Counted from the first letter of the stretch, positions 8,433-17,402 are shown. The stretch is 35,370 bases of DNA from Betaproteobacteria bacterium RIFCSPLOWO2_12_FULL_68_20 (GCA_001770655.1 MERQ01000106.1:66812-102181); one strand, 5' to 3'. Numbers and translations are program-made. The notes: generated by a model not told the origin, from the sequence alone.

Positions 8433-8671
8433 TACCCTTTGATGCGCAGCTGCTGCATTTTCTTGCGCAGCGTGTTGCGGTTGATGCCGAGCATCTCGGC
8501 GGCGAGCGTCTGGTTCCCCTCGGCGCGGCCCAGCACGGTCTCGATCATCGGCTTTTCGATGTTCCTGCGCACCATGTCGTAGATGGAAGTCGGCTTCTCC
8601 CCGTCCATGTCCCTGAAGTAGCGCTCGAGCGAGTGCCTGACGGCATCCGCGAGCTCGTTTTTTCGGCTCAT
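8432..8671 (-). CDS. fis: Fis family DNA-binding protein
   Basis: Nucleoid-associated dimer that bends DNA and regulates rRNA, recombination and many promoters. Protein of 79 residues, matching the family. The C-terminal helix-turn-helix is clear: [19 protein letters not shown], then [14 protein letters not shown]. The N-terminal dimerisation helix includes [13 protein letters not shown]. The dusB-fis pairing is conserved across proteobacteria. Its ATG overlaps the dusB stop (ATGA) and its TAG shares one base with the purH GTG. Confidence 0.95.
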   Translation of the reverse strand: MSRKNELADAVRHSLERYFRDMDGEKPTSIYDMVRRNIEKPMIETVLGRAEGNQTLAAEMLGINRNTLRKKMQQLRIKG

Positions 8672-9678
8672 GCGGCGATGGTCTCCCTGGCCTGGTCGTC
8701 GTTCGCGGCCGCGCCTGCGAGTCGCTCGAAGTATCGGCCGACTGCGGCCTTCTGGCCGGCTGCGCTCTCGATCGCGTTCGCCGCGCGCCTGAATTCCTCC
8801 GCCCCCGGCAGCTCGCGCACCGTCCAGCCGATGTGCTTGCGCGCGACGCGTACGCCCTGCGGCTCGCCGTAGAGCGCGTACAGGCCTTCGAGGTGCTCGA
8901 GGAGCACGTCGCGCACCTCGCCGAGCGTCGGGCCGGGGGCGCGCTCGCCCGTCGCGAGAAAGCGTTCGAGCTCGCGGAAGATCCACGGCCGCCCCAGGGC
9001 AGCGCGCCCGATCATCACGCCGTCGGCGCCGGTGAGTGCGAGCACCCGCTTCGCGTCCTGCGGGCTCCCGATGTCGCCGTTCGCGATCACCGGAATCCGG
9101 ATGCGCGACTTCACTTCCGCGATGGTTTCGTACTCGGCGCGGCCGCCGAAGCCGCAGGCGCGGGTACGGCCGTGGACGGCGAGGAGCTGCACCCCCGCCG
9201 ATTCCGCGATGCGCGCGATGCGCACCGCGTTGCGGCGCTCGGGGCCGGGGCCGGTGCGGATCTTGAGCGTCACCGGCACCGCGGCCGCGGCGACGACCGC
9301 CTCGAGAATGCGCGCCACGAGCGCCTCGTCCGCCAGCAGCGCCGATCCGGCGTGGGCGCCGCAGACCTTCTTGGCCGGGCATCCCATGTTGATGTCGATG
9401 ATCTGCGCGCCGCGATCGACGTTGTAGCGGGCGGCGTCGGCGAGGAGCACCGGATCGGCGCCGGCGATCTGCACCGCGACGGGGCCGGGCTCGCCTTCGT
9501 GGTCCAGCCGCAGCCGGGTCTTGCGCGATTCCCGCAACTCGGGACGCGAGCCCACCATCTCGGAGGTCGCGAGGCCCGCGCCGAAGCGCCTCGCGAGCAG
9601 GCGGAACGGCCGATCGGTGACGCCGGCCATCGGAGCGACGAACAACGCGTTGCGCAGCGCGTGCGCGCCAATCTTCAT
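8668..9678 (-). CDS. dusB: tRNA-dihydrouridine synthase B
   Basis: FMN-dependent reduction of uridine (U17 in E. coli) in the tRNA D-loop. The 336-residue TIM barrel shows [20 protein letters not shown], the catalytic [11 protein letters not shown] segment, [17 protein letters not shown] and IANGDIGS; a C-terminal helical tRNA-binding domain follows. Start ATG 9678 is chosen because [10 protein letters not shown] is the usual N-terminus. First gene of a five-gene run with fis-purH-purD-hemF. Promoter-like and terminator-like sequences occupy the 110 bases upstream. Confidence 0.96.
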   Translation of the reverse strand: MKIGAHALRNALFVAPMAGVTDRPFRLLARRFGAGLATSEMVGSRPELRESRKTRLRLDHEGEPGPVAVQIAGADPVLLADAARYNVDRGAQIIDINMGCPAKKVCGAHAGSALLADEALVARILEAVVAAAAVPVTLKIRTGPGPERRNAVRIARIAESAGVQLLAVHGRTRACGFGGRAEYETIAEVKSRIRIPVIANGDIGSPQDAKRVLALTGADGVMIGRAALGRPWIFRELERFLATGERAPGPTLGEVRDVLLEHLEGLYALYGEPQGVRVARKHIGWTVRELPGAEEFRRAANAIESAAGQKAAVGRYFERLAGAAANDDQARETIAA

Positions 9679-9708
9679 TTCGGATTCGGCGTACGAGGGG
9701 AAGCGAAT

Positions 9709-9714
9709 TCTATA
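9709..9714 (-). promoter_or_regulatory. Candidate -10 box for dusB-fis-purH-purD-hemF
   Basis: On the minus strand TATAGA lies about 30 bases upstream of the dusB ATG, in one of the few AT-rich stretches of the region. A matching -35 box is poor: the region 17 bases upstream is T-rich without TTGACA. This is the only intergenic space before dusB. Confidence 0.35.
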
Positions 9715-9727
9715 CGCTTTGGTCGCG

Positions 9728-9754
9728 AAAAAAAATCGCTTTCGCGCCCGATCG
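9728..9754 (-). terminator. Weak candidate terminator after the UbiH-like gene
   Basis: Read on the minus strand, downstream of the stop at 9789, a short GC stem (CGC-GAAA-GCG, with possible outer ATCG/CGAT pairing) is followed by eight consecutive T residues. The stem is short but the T-run is the best in the window, and it sits between the UbiH-like gene and the dusB promoter region. Confidence 0.4.
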
Positions 9755-9788
9755 TGGCGCAGCCGCGACAGCAGGCGCGAAAATTTAT

Positions 9789-10865
9789 TTATGGAATCGC
9801 AAACGGACCGAAGATCATGCGCCGCGCAAAAAAACGGCGCGCGGGCGGCGTGACGTCGAGCACGGTCATCGCCAGGCCGCGGGCGGCGCCGGCGAAGCGG
9901 CCGGCGCCGAGAAAGCCGCCGGCGAGAGCATCGGTGACCCGCACGGTTGCTCGCGCATCGAGACGCCGACGCGCCGCATAACGTTCGAGAACCTGCGCAT
10001 CTCCCGGGTCGGGGGCGTTGTGCCACGTCCGGGCGAGCTCCCAGGCGTCGCGCAGCCCGAGGTTCAGGCCCTGTCCGGCCACCGGGTGCAGGGTCTGCGC
10101 CGCGTTGCCGAGATAGACGGCGCGGTTTGCGACCCGCGCGGGCCTCACGCGCAGCACGAGCGGCTGCACTGAGCGCGCATCGAGCGCCGCCGGGCGCCCG
10201 ATGGCGCCGCCGGCCGCGGCGGCCAGCGCGGCGAGAAACTCCGCTTCGGGCGCGGAGCCGAGCGCGCGCGCGCGATCCGGGTGCGCGCTCCAGATCACCG
10301 CATAGCGCTCCGCGAGCGGCAGGAGCGCGAGCGGGCCCTCGGGTGTGAAGCGCTCGAATGCCCGCCGGCCCGCGGGTCGCTCGCCGCGCACCAGCGCGAC
10401 CACCGCGTCCTGCGTGTAACGCTTCTCGCTTGCATCGCTGGATGATCCCTCGGCGTGCGCCACGCAGCTCGCGCTCACCGGGGCATCGCTGCGCACCAGC
10501 TCGGCGCCCGACTCGGCAAGGCGCGATTCGAGCGCGGCGACGAGCGCCGCGTACTCGACCACGTACCCGAGCGCCGGAACCCCGGCGTCGGCAGCCGCCA
10601 GCAGCGTGCGCCCGAAGCGGCCCGCCTGGGAAACCTCGATTCGCTCGATCGGCGACGGCGAAAGTCCGCGCCACGCGCCGAGGCGCTCGAGGATCAGCCG
10701 GCTCGCGTAGGAGAGCGCGATCGGCCGGAATCCGCCTGGCGCCGCGCGGTCCGCGCGGCGCCAGGCGAGCGCCACGCGCAGGCCGCTCCCCCGCAGGGCG
10801 AGCGCGAGCGTGCAGCCCACCGGGCCGCCGCCGCGGATGAGGACGTCAAATTGCGGCGCGTCCAT
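9789..10865 (-). CDS. UbiH/VisC-type FAD-dependent hydroxylase, divergent FAD-site residues
   Basis: Flavoprotein monooxygenase family that hydroxylates the ubiquinone ring, probably membrane-associated. The 358-residue protein has the N-terminal Rossmann motif RGGGPVGCTLA, a middle YTQDAVVALVR and FERFTPEGPLALLPL, and the C-terminal AGQGLNLGLRDAWELA. It is about 30 residues shorter around the second FAD motif than the paralogue at 30124. Acidic positions are altered: no acidic residue after the second strand (VALAWRRAD), AEG instead of ADG, and GN instead of GD (LGNAAQTLHP). Such substitutions occur in a pepP-linked betaproteobacterial subgroup, as I recall. ATG 10865 lies within the last 20 bases of pepP. 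Exact ring position not assignable. Confidence 0.85.
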   Translation of the reverse strand: MDAPQFDVLIRGGGPVGCTLALALRGSGLRVALAWRRADRAAPGGFRPIALSYASRLILERLGAWRGLSPSPIERIEVSQAGRFGRTLLAAADAGVPALGYVVEYAALVAALESRLAESGAELVRSDAPVSASCVAHAEGSSSDASEKRYTQDAVVALVRGERPAGRRAFERFTPEGPLALLPLAERYAVIWSAHPDRARALGSAPEAEFLAALAAAAGGAIGRPAALDARSVQPLVLRVRPARVANRAVYLGNAAQTLHPVAGQGLNLGLRDAWELARTWHNAPDPGDAQVLERYAARRRLDARATVRVTDALAGGFLGAGRFAGAARGLAMTVLDVTPPARRFFARRMIFGPFAIP

Positions 10866-12180
10866 CGCGAATCAGCGCCTCGATGTCGTCGACGGCCTTC
10901 GGCGCGCCGGCAGTGAGCACCTCGCACGCGCCCTCGCCGACCAGCACGTCGTCCTCGATCCGCACGCCGGTGTTGCGCAAGGGCTCGGGCACGTCGGGTG
11001 CCGCGCGAATATACAGGCCCGGCTCGACCGTGAGCGTCATGCCCGGCTCGAGCGCGCGCCACCTGCCCGAGCGCTTGTAATCGCCCGCGTCGTGCACGTC
11101 GAGCCCCAGCCAATGCCCGGTCCTGTGCATGTAGAAACGCTTGTAGGTCTCCTTCTCGAGCGCCTCGTCGAGACCACCCCGCAGGAGCTTGAGGTCGAGC
11201 ATGCCCTGCGCGAGCGTGCGCACCGCGGCGTCGTGCGGCTCGTTCCACGCGTTGCCCGCGCGCACCTTGTCCATCGCGGCGCGGTGGGCGGCGAGCACCA
11301 GCTCGTAGACCTCGCGCTGCGCGCCGCTGAAGCGGCCGTTCACCGGAAACGTGCGCGTGAGATCCGAGGCGTAGCCGTCGAGCTCGCAGCCCGCGTCGAT
11401 GAGCAGCAGCTCTCCGTCGCGCAGCGGCGCGTCGTTGGCGACGTAGTGCAGCACGCAGGCGTTCGCGCCGCCGGCAACGATCGGGGCGTAAGCCGGAGAC
11501 TGGGCGCCGCTTCTGCGGAATTCATGCAGCAGCTCCGCCTCGATCTCGTATTCGCGCCTTCCCGGCTTGGTCGCGCACATCGCGCGGCGGTGAGCCTCGG
11601 CAGATATGGCGGCCGCGCGTCGCATGATCGAAAGCTCGTGCGCATCCTTCACCAGGCGCATGTCGTCGAGCAGCGCACGCACCTCCTGCACGCGCTCGGG
11701 TGCCGCGACCCCGGCGCGCACCTTGGCGCGCGCCTCGTTCAGCCACTTCATCGCGCGCGCGTCCCACTGCGGGTCCGCGCCGACCGGGTAGAACAGCGCC
11801 GGCTGGTTCTCGATGAGCGACGCGAGCACTTCGTCCAGCTTCGCGATCGGATGCGCCTCGTCGAAGCCGAAGCGCTCGCGTGCGGCTTGCGGCCCGTGGC
11901 GCAGGCCCTCCCAGATCTCGCGTTCCTCGTTGCGTTCGCGGCAGAAAAGCAGCGCCTTCGGCGCCTCGCCCGCCACGACGACGAGCGTCGCCTCCGGCTC
12001 GTCGAAGCCGCTGAGGTAGTAGAAATAACTGTCGAACCGGTATGGATAATGCGCGTCGGCGTTTCGCCTTCGCTCGGGCGCGGTGGGAATGACGGCCACG
12101 CCCGCGCCCATCGCGCGCGCGAGCCGCCGCCGGCGCCCGGCGTACACCGCGATGTCCAGTTGCGCCTCGGCCGCCTTCAT
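10846..12180 (-). CDS. pepP: Xaa-Pro aminopeptidase P
   Basis: Cytoplasmic metallopeptidase removing an N-terminal residue next to proline. The 444-residue protein has an N-terminal creatinase-like domain (about 1-170: RFDSYFYYLSGFDEPEA). The M24 'pita-bread' catalytic domain carries the dinuclear metal ligands in IDAGCELDGYASDLTRTF, the HRTGHWLGLDVHD histidine motif, TVEPGLY and VRIEDD. Start at ATG 12180 overlaps the murU stop (ATGA). Followed by the UbiH-like gene, the usual proteobacterial pepP-ubiH arrangement. Confidence 0.95.
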   Translation of the reverse strand: MKAAEAQLDIAVYAGRRRRLARAMGAGVAVIPTAPERRRNADAHYPYRFDSYFYYLSGFDEPEATLVVVAGEAPKALLFCRERNEEREIWEGLRHGPQAARERFGFDEAHPIAKLDEVLASLIENQPALFYPVGADPQWDARAMKWLNEARAKVRAGVAAPERVQEVRALLDDMRLVKDAHELSIMRRAAAISAEAHRRAMCATKPGRREYEIEAELLHEFRRSGAQSPAYAPIVAGGANACVLHYVANDAPLRDGELLLIDAGCELDGYASDLTRTFPVNGRFSGAQREVYELVLAAHRAAMDKVRAGNAWNEPHDAAVRTLAQGMLDLKLLRGGLDEALEKETYKRFYMHRTGHWLGLDVHDAGDYKRSGRWRALEPGMTLTVEPGLYIRAAPDVPEPLRNTGVRIEDDVLVGEGACEVLTAGAPKAVDDIEALIRDGRAAI

Positions 12181-12860
12181 TTGATCGGTACCCTGCGCGA
12201 TAGCTGCGTTTCGAGCTCGGCGAGCCGCTCGGTCGTCCCGACGTCCTGCCACACGCCATGGTAGGCCTCGCCGGTGACCGCGCCTCGCGCGGCCGCGGCG
12301 CGCAACAGCGGCGCGAGCGGCGCGCGCTCGCCCTCCGGCACGCCCGCGACGAGCGCCGGCGACATCACCGCGACTCCCGCGTAAGTGTAGCGCGGAGCAG
12401 CCGCGTCTCCGACGCGCGCGCCCTCGAGGCTGAAATCGCCTTGCGGCCGGTGCGGCGGATTCGGCACCAGCACGAGGTGCGCCAGCGCGCCGCCGAGACG
12501 GTGCGCGCGCAGCCGGGCGAAGTCGCACTCGCAGTAGACGTCGGCGTTGACCAGCAGGAACGGCGCCTCCCCGAGGAGCCGCCGCGCGTGGGCGATGCCG
12601 CCCGCGGTCTCGAGCGCCCGCGCCTCCCTGGAATACGCTACGCGCAACCCGAAGCGCGCGCCGTTGCCGACGCGCTCGACGAGGAGCTCGGGAAGGTGCG
12701 AGACGTTCACCACCGCCTCGCGGCAGCCCGCTTGGGCGAGCCGCTCCAGGTGCCGAAACAGAAGCGGCTTGCCCGCCACCTCGACCAGCGCCTTGGGAAT
12801 GCGGTCGGTGAGCGGGCGCAGGCGCTCGCCGCGGCCGGCCGCGAGGATCATCGCCTTCAT
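12177..12860 (-). CDS. murU: N-acetylmuramate alpha-1-phosphate uridylyltransferase
   Basis: Nucleotidyltransferase of 227 residues with the signature LAAGRGERLRPLTDRIPKAL, substrate motifs GKPLLFRHLERL and LVNADVY, and a C-terminal WQDVGTTERL. Together with the adjacent kinase gene it matches the AmgK-MurU peptidoglycan recycling pathway of Pseudomonas, which converts MurNAc to UDP-MurNAc and bypasses MurA. The neighbouring lptD also agrees with the Pseudomonas arrangement. ATG 12860 overlaps the amgK stop and the stop overlaps the pepP start. A general sugar-1-phosphate nucleotidyltransferase role cannot be excluded by sequence alone. Confidence 0.88.
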   Translation of the reverse strand: MKAMILAAGRGERLRPLTDRIPKALVEVAGKPLLFRHLERLAQAGCREAVVNVSHLPELLVERVGNGARFGLRVAYSREARALETAGGIAHARRLLGEAPFLLVNADVYCECDFARLRAHRLGGALAHLVLVPNPPHRPQGDFSLEGARVGDAAAPRYTYAGVAVMSPALVAGVPEGERAPLAPLLRAAAARGAVTGEAYHGVWQDVGTTERLAELETQLSRRVPIK

Positions 12861-13861
12861 GCCGCCTGGACCTGCAGCTCGTCGAGCAGCCTCGCGAGCG
12901 GCGCGAGCTCCGCGTAGCGCTCGGCGACCGGCCGTGCGTAGCGCAGGAAGCGCGGCGTGTCCTCGAGGTATCCCGGCTTGCGATCGCGGTAGCCGAGCCG
13001 CGCGAAAATGCCGAGCACCTTGAGGTGGCGCTGCAGCCCCATCCACTCGAACGCGCGCCAGAACTCGGCGAAATCGGGATCGACCGGCAACCCCGCCGCG
13101 CGGGCCTTCTCCCAGTAGCGCACGCACCAGTCGAGCACGCGCTCCTCGTCCCAGCTCACGAACGCGTCGCGCAGCAGGGACGCGATGTCGTAGGTGAGCG
13201 GCCCGATCACCGCGTCCTGGAAGTCGAGCACCCCGGGATTGGGCTCGCACACCATCAGGTTTCTCGGCATGAAGTCGCGGTGCACGTACACGGCGGGCTG
13301 GGCAAGCGCGCTTTTCACGAGCAGCGCGAACACGCCTTCCAGCGCGTGTTTCTGCGCCGACGAAAGCGAAATCCCGAGATGGCGCCCGACGTACCACTCG
13401 GGGAAGAGATTCATCTCGCACCTGAGCAGGGTCTCGTCGTAGGCAGGCAGCTCGCCCGCGCGCGTGGCGAGCTGCCAGCGCACGAGCGCCCCGGTGGCAT
13501 CGCCGAACAGCCGCGCCGCGCTTTGTTCGCTCAGGGCCGACAGGTAGGACGTGGTGCCGAGATCGGAGAGCAGCAGGAAGCCCTGCGCGAGGTCCTGCGC
13601 GTGCACTTGCGGCGCATTGAGACCCGCTTCGCGCAGCAGCCGCGCCACGTGCACGTACGGACGGCAATCCTCCCTTTCCGGCGGCGCGTCCATGGCGACG
13701 AACGTGCGCCCGTCCGAGAGCGTCGCGCGCCAGTAGCGGCGAAAGCTCGCGTCCTCGGACGCGGCCTCGAGCGAGAACGGCGCGTCTCCCAGCCGCGCGG
13801 CGAGCCAGCGCTCGAGGGCGTTGAGTCGTGCGTCCACGTGTATCATTGAAAATTCTAACAT
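12857..13861 (-). CDS. amgK: Anomeric MurNAc/GlcNAc kinase (aminoglycoside phosphotransferase fold)
   Basis: Kinase of 334 residues with the APH/choline-kinase fold: N-lobe with FRRYWRATL and FVAMDAPPE, catalytic loop VYVHRDFMPRNLMV, metal-binding VLDFQDAVIGP. Predicted to phosphorylate the anomeric carbon of MurNAc in cell-wall recycling and feed the adjacent MurU. ATG 13861 is chosen over ATG 13846 because AAGGAG (minus strand, about 13867-13872) lies just upstream, one of the clearer Shine-Dalgarno sequences here. It is divergent from lptD with only about 30 bases between starts, so lptD promoter elements probably lie within this gene's 5' end. Confidence 0.9.
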   Translation of the reverse strand: MLEFSMIHVDARLNALERWLAARLGDAPFSLEAASEDASFRRYWRATLSDGRTFVAMDAPPEREDCRPYVHVARLLREAGLNAPQVHAQDLAQGFLLLSDLGTTSYLSALSEQSAARLFGDATGALVRWQLATRAGELPAYDETLLRCEMNLFPEWYVGRHLGISLSSAQKHALEGVFALLVKSALAQPAVYVHRDFMPRNLMVCEPNPGVLDFQDAVIGPLTYDIASLLRDAFVSWDEERVLDWCVRYWEKARAAGLPVDPDFAEFWRAFEWMGLQRHLKVLGIFARLGYRDRKPGYLEDTPRFLRYARPVAERYAELAPLARLLDELQVQAA

Positions 13862-13890
13862 TCGACTCCTTGCGTCTTCCCGCCCGCTCG

Positions 13891-16107
13891 ATGCCGCGCC
13901 GCGTTGCGATGCTCGTCGCGTTGTTCGCCGCCGCGCCGGCGCCGGCGCAGACGCCGCCGCCGCCCGAGAAGGGGCCGACCACCATCGATGCCGAGGTGAT
14001 CGAAGGCGTGGGCGACGTCGAGGTCACCGCGCGCGGGAGCGCCGAGATCAAGCGCGACGACCTCACGATCTTCGGCGAGGTGCTCAGGTACAACCGCGAG
14101 TTCGGCCGCGTGGAAGGCGAGGGCGGAATCCGCATGGACCGGCTCGGCGACCGGTTCTCCGGCACCCGCCTTCGCTACAGCACGGTCGACGACACCGGCA
14201 CGCTCGAGGAACCGAACTACCTGCTGCAGCGCCGCGAGCAGCCGGCGCGCGGCAGCGCGCAGCGGCTCGAATTCCTCGGCAAGGACCGGTACCGGCTGCA
14301 GGTCGCGAACTACACCACCTGCAAGCCGGGCCAGGACGACTGGCGGATCGAGGCCGAGGAGCTCGAGCTCGACTACGAGACCGAGGAGGGCCGCGCGAGG
14401 AGCGCTCGCCTGCGCTTTTTCGACGCCACGCTGTGGCTGCCGTTCGCCAGCTTTCCGCTCGAGAAGCGCCGCAAGAGCGGCATTCTCTTTCCGTATTTCT
14501 CGCAGAGCACTTCGCGCGGGACCGAGGTGGGCGTGCCGTTCTACTGGAATATCGCGCCCGAGCGCGACGCCACCCTGGTGCCGATCACCATGAGCAAGCG
14601 CGGGGGGCAGCTGAAAAGCGAGTTTCGCTACATGGATGCGCGCTACAGCGGCGAGCTGAAGCTCGAATACATGCCCGACGACCGGGTATTCGGGCGCTCG
14701 CGCTACGGCTTCGCCGCTCTGCACACGCAGCAGTTCACGCCCGCTCTCGCCGGAAGGCTCGATTACAACAAGGTGTCGGACCACCGGTACTTCGTGGACC
14801 TCGCGTCCCACGTGCGCCAGGCGTCGGTGGGCAACCTGCCGCGAGACGCCTACCTCACCTACGGTGGCGGGTTCGAATCGATCTCGTACAACTGGCAAGC
14901 GAGGATCCAGCGCTTCCAGACGCTGCAGGACCCGCTCGCGCTGATCGTGAGCCCGTACCATCGCGTGCCGCAGCTCAATTTCGGCGCCAGCCGCAGCGAC
15001 ATCGGCGGGCTGGCGGACGCGAGGCTTGCAGCGGAGTGGGTGCGCTTTTCGCACCCGACGCTCGTCGATGGCGTGAGGACCTCGCTCAACCCCACGGTGT
15101 CGATGCCGCTGCTTGCGCCGGGATGGTTCGCCACGCCGCGGGCCGGGCTGCGCTACGCGGGCTACGGCCTGCACAACGTCGCTCCCGGCCAGGATCGCAG
15201 GCAGGACGTGTCGATCCCCTGGCTGAGCGTGGACAGCGGCCTCGTCTTCGACCGCCAGGTGCGCTGGTTCGGCCAGGAGCGCACGCAGACGCTGGAGCCG
15301 AGGCTGTTCTACGTGTACGTCCCGTACCGCAACCAGGACCAGATCCCGCTGTTCGACACCGGCCTCGCCGACTTCAACTACGCGCAGCTCTTCAGCGAGA
15401 ACCGCTTCGCCGGCGGCGACCGCTTCGGCGACGCCAACCAGCTGACTGCGGCGCTCACCTCGCGGCTGCTCGGAGCCGACGGCCTGGAGGAGTTGCGCGC
15501 CACGCTCGGCAGACGCTACTACTTCCGCTCCGAGCGTGTCGGCCTGACGCCGACTTCGACGCTGCGCGGCTACAGCGGCTCGGACCTGCTCGGTTCCGTG
15601 GGCGGGCGCATCACGCGCAGCTGGACCTTCGACCTCACCACGCAGTTCAATCCGCGCGAGGGGCGCGCCGAGCGCTACGGCGCCTCGGTGCGCTACGCGC
15701 CCGAGATCGCCAAGGTGCTCAGCGCGAGCTACCGCTTCAACCGCAACATCCTGCGCCAGATCGACGTCTCGGGCCAATGGCCGGTCGGGCCGGGCTGGTA
15801 CGCGGTCGGGCGCTACAACTACTCGGTGCTCGACAAGCGGCTGCTCGAGGGACTGGGCGGGATCGAGTACAACGCGGGATGCTGGGTGTTCCGCGCGGTC
15901 GTGCAGCGCATCCAGACGGCCACGCAGGTCTCCTCGACGGCGTTCTATCTCCAGCTCGAGCTGACCGGAATCGGGCAGATCGGCACCGGCGACGCGACCG
16001 AGTTCCTCAAGCGCAACGTGCCGGGATACTCGGTCACCAACCCCAGGGACCGGACGCTGGTCCCGCCCAGCATGCGGGAGCGCCTGCCGTTCGGGATGGT
16101 GTTCTGA
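13891..16107 (+). CDS. lptD: LPS-assembly protein LptD
   Basis: Outer-membrane beta-barrel that, with LptE, inserts lipopolysaccharide into the outer leaflet. The 738-residue product has a signal peptide (MPRRVAMLVALFAAAPAPAQ), a periplasmic OstA/LptA-like beta-jellyroll (about 30-160: IDAEVIEGVGDVEVTARGSAE), then the barrel with many aromatic alternating strands, ending FGMVF. Only two cysteines are present, TTCKPG (about residue 150) and NAGCWV (about 670), versus four in E. coli. Start ATG 13891 fits the signal peptide; GTG 13828, TTG 13846 and ATG 13909 are alternatives. TATCAT at 13841 could be a -10 box. surA overlaps its stop (TGATG). Confidence 0.95.
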   Translation: MPRRVAMLVALFAAAPAPAQTPPPPEKGPTTIDAEVIEGVGDVEVTARGSAEIKRDDLTIFGEVLRYNREFGRVEGEGGIRMDRLGDRFSGTRLRYSTVDDTGTLEEPNYLLQRREQPARGSAQRLEFLGKDRYRLQVANYTTCKPGQDDWRIEAEELELDYETEEGRARSARLRFFDATLWLPFASFPLEKRRKSGILFPYFSQSTSRGTEVGVPFYWNIAPERDATLVPITMSKRGGQLKSEFRYMDARYSGELKLEYMPDDRVFGRSRYGFAALHTQQFTPALAGRLDYNKVSDHRYFVDLASHVRQASVGNLPRDAYLTYGGGFESISYNWQARIQRFQTLQDPLALIVSPYHRVPQLNFGASRSDIGGLADARLAAEWVRFSHPTLVDGVRTSLNPTVSMPLLAPGWFATPRAGLRYAGYGLHNVAPGQDRRQDVSIPWLSVDSGLVFDRQVRWFGQERTQTLEPRLFYVYVPYRNQDQIPLFDTGLADFNYAQLFSENRFAGGDRFGDANQLTAALTSRLLGADGLEELRATLGRRYYFRSERVGLTPTSTLRGYSGSDLLGSVGGRITRSWTFDLTTQFNPREGRAERYGASVRYAPEIAKVLSASYRFNRNILRQIDVSGQWPVGPGWYAVGRYNYSVLDKRLLEGLGGIEYNAGCWVFRAVVQRIQTATQVSSTAFYLQLELTGIGQIGTGDATEFLKRNVPGYSVTNPRDRTLVPPSMRERLPFGMVF

Positions 16108-17399
16108 TGCTGCGCCTGCTCGCCGGCGCCGCGCTGCTCGCGCTGTCGTTCGCCGCTCAAGCGCAGCGCGTGGTGCTGCTGGACCGGATCGTCGCAGTGG
16201 TCAACAAGGAGTCCATCACGCTCACCGAGCTGAACGTGGCGGTCGCAAGCGCCGAGCGGCAGCTCAGGCGGCAGGGCATCCAGTTGCCCGAGCGGGGGGT
16301 GCTCGAGGGCCAGATCCTCGAGCGCCTCATCCTCGACCGCGCGCAGCTGCAGCGGGCGCGCGAGGCGGGCATCCGCGTGGAGGAGCTGCAGCTCGACCGC
16401 GCCGTGCAGCGAATCGCCGAGGACAACAAGATGCCGCTCGCGGAATTCCGCCGCGCGCTGGAGCGCGATGGCCTGTCCTTCGAGGCGTTCCGCGACGACG
16501 TGCGCGACGAGATCGTGCTCACGCGGCTGCGCGAGCGCGAGGTCGACCAGAACATCCAGGTGAGCGACAACGAGATCGACCTGTTCCTCGAGGAAGCGAA
16601 GCAGCCAGGCGCCGCGAGCCTCGAGTACAACCTCGCCAACATCCTCGTGCGCATCCCGGAGCAGGCGAGCCCCGAGCGGATCGAGCAGGCGCGCGCGAAG
16701 GCCGAGAGCGCGCGCAAAGAGGCGCTCGCGGGGGGGGACTTCGCGCGGCTCGCCGCGTCCTATTCGGACGCGCCCGACGCGCTGCAGGGCGGCGCGCTCG
16801 GCTGGCGCACCCAGGAGCGCTTGCCGGATCTGTTCGCGGCGGCGGTGCGCGAAATGAAGCCGGGCGACGTGAGCGAGCCGCTGCGCAGCGCGGCCGGGTT
16901 TCACTTGCTGAAGCTCCTCGAGCGGCGCGGGGCGGCGGCCCAGGGCGAGCGGGTCGAGCAGACGCGGCTGCGCCAGATCCTGATCCGCACCAGCGAGGCG
17001 GTGTCCGATGCCGAGGCGCGGCGCCGCATCGCCGATCTGCGCGAGCGCATCGCCACGGGCGGCGCCGACTTCGCGGAGCTGGCGCGCGCGCAGTCGGACG
17101 ACTCGAGCGCCGCGCGCGGCGGGGAGATCGACTGGCTACTGCCCGGCGACGCCGTGCCCGAATTCGAGCGCGCCCACAGCTCGCTCAAGATCGGCGAGCT
17201 GAGCCAGCCCGTGCGCACGCCGTTCGGCTACCACCTGATCCAGGTGCTGGAGCGCCGCAGGGCCGACATGAGCCCGGAGCGCCGCCGCTACCAGGCGCAC
17301 CAGATCCTGCGCGAGCGCAAGTCCCAGGTGGCCTACCAGGAGTGGCTGCGGCAGCTGCGCGACGAAACCTACGTCGAGCTTCGCCTCGAGGAAAAGTAG
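16107..17399 (+). CDS. surA: Periplasmic chaperone and peptidyl-prolyl isomerase SurA
   Basis: Escorts unfolded outer-membrane proteins, LptD among its main clients, across the periplasm. The 430-residue product has a signal peptide ending AQA, an N-terminal SurA chaperone domain starting LDRIVAVVNKESITLTEL, and two parvulin-type rotamase domains (about 165-270 and 280-385). The first carries FARLAASYSDAPDALQGGALGW, the second DFAELARAQSDDSSAARGG and FGYHLIQV. Starts at ATG 16107 sharing an A with the lptD stop; pdxA follows after 3 bases. The lptD-surA-pdxA-rsmA order is as in enterics. Confidence 0.96.
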   Translation: MLRLLAGAALLALSFAAQAQRVVLLDRIVAVVNKESITLTELNVAVASAERQLRRQGIQLPERGVLEGQILERLILDRAQLQRAREAGIRVEELQLDRAVQRIAEDNKMPLAEFRRALERDGLSFEAFRDDVRDEIVLTRLREREVDQNIQVSDNEIDLFLEEAKQPGAASLEYNLANILVRIPEQASPERIEQARAKAESARKEALAGGDFARLAASYSDAPDALQGGALGWRTQERLPDLFAAAVREMKPGDVSEPLRSAAGFHLLKLLERRGAAAQGERVEQTRLRQILIRTSEAVSDAEARRRIADLRERIATGGADFAELARAQSDDSSAARGGEIDWLLPGDAVPEFERAHSSLKIGELSQPVRTPFGYHLIQVLERRRADMSPERRRYQAHQILRERKSQVAYQEWLRQLRDETYVELRLEEK

Positions 17400-17402
17400 C
17401 CC

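Noticed and set aside
9676-9790. A small RNA in the dusB upstream gap
   Set aside because: The gap is explained by a weak terminator and a promoter-like -10; no stable conserved structure is evident.
13801-13890. Classical sigma-70 promoter for lptD (TTGAGT at 13821 and TATCAT at 13841)
   Set aside because: The spacing is only 14 bases, so it is mentioned as a possible -10 but not listed as a promoter.
12177-14165. Very long minus-strand open frames running through murU, amgK and lptD, and similar long frames opposite other genes
   Set aside because: High GC removes stop codons in alternative frames; these encode Arg/Ala/Pro-rich low-complexity sequence with no motifs and overlap firmly identified genes.
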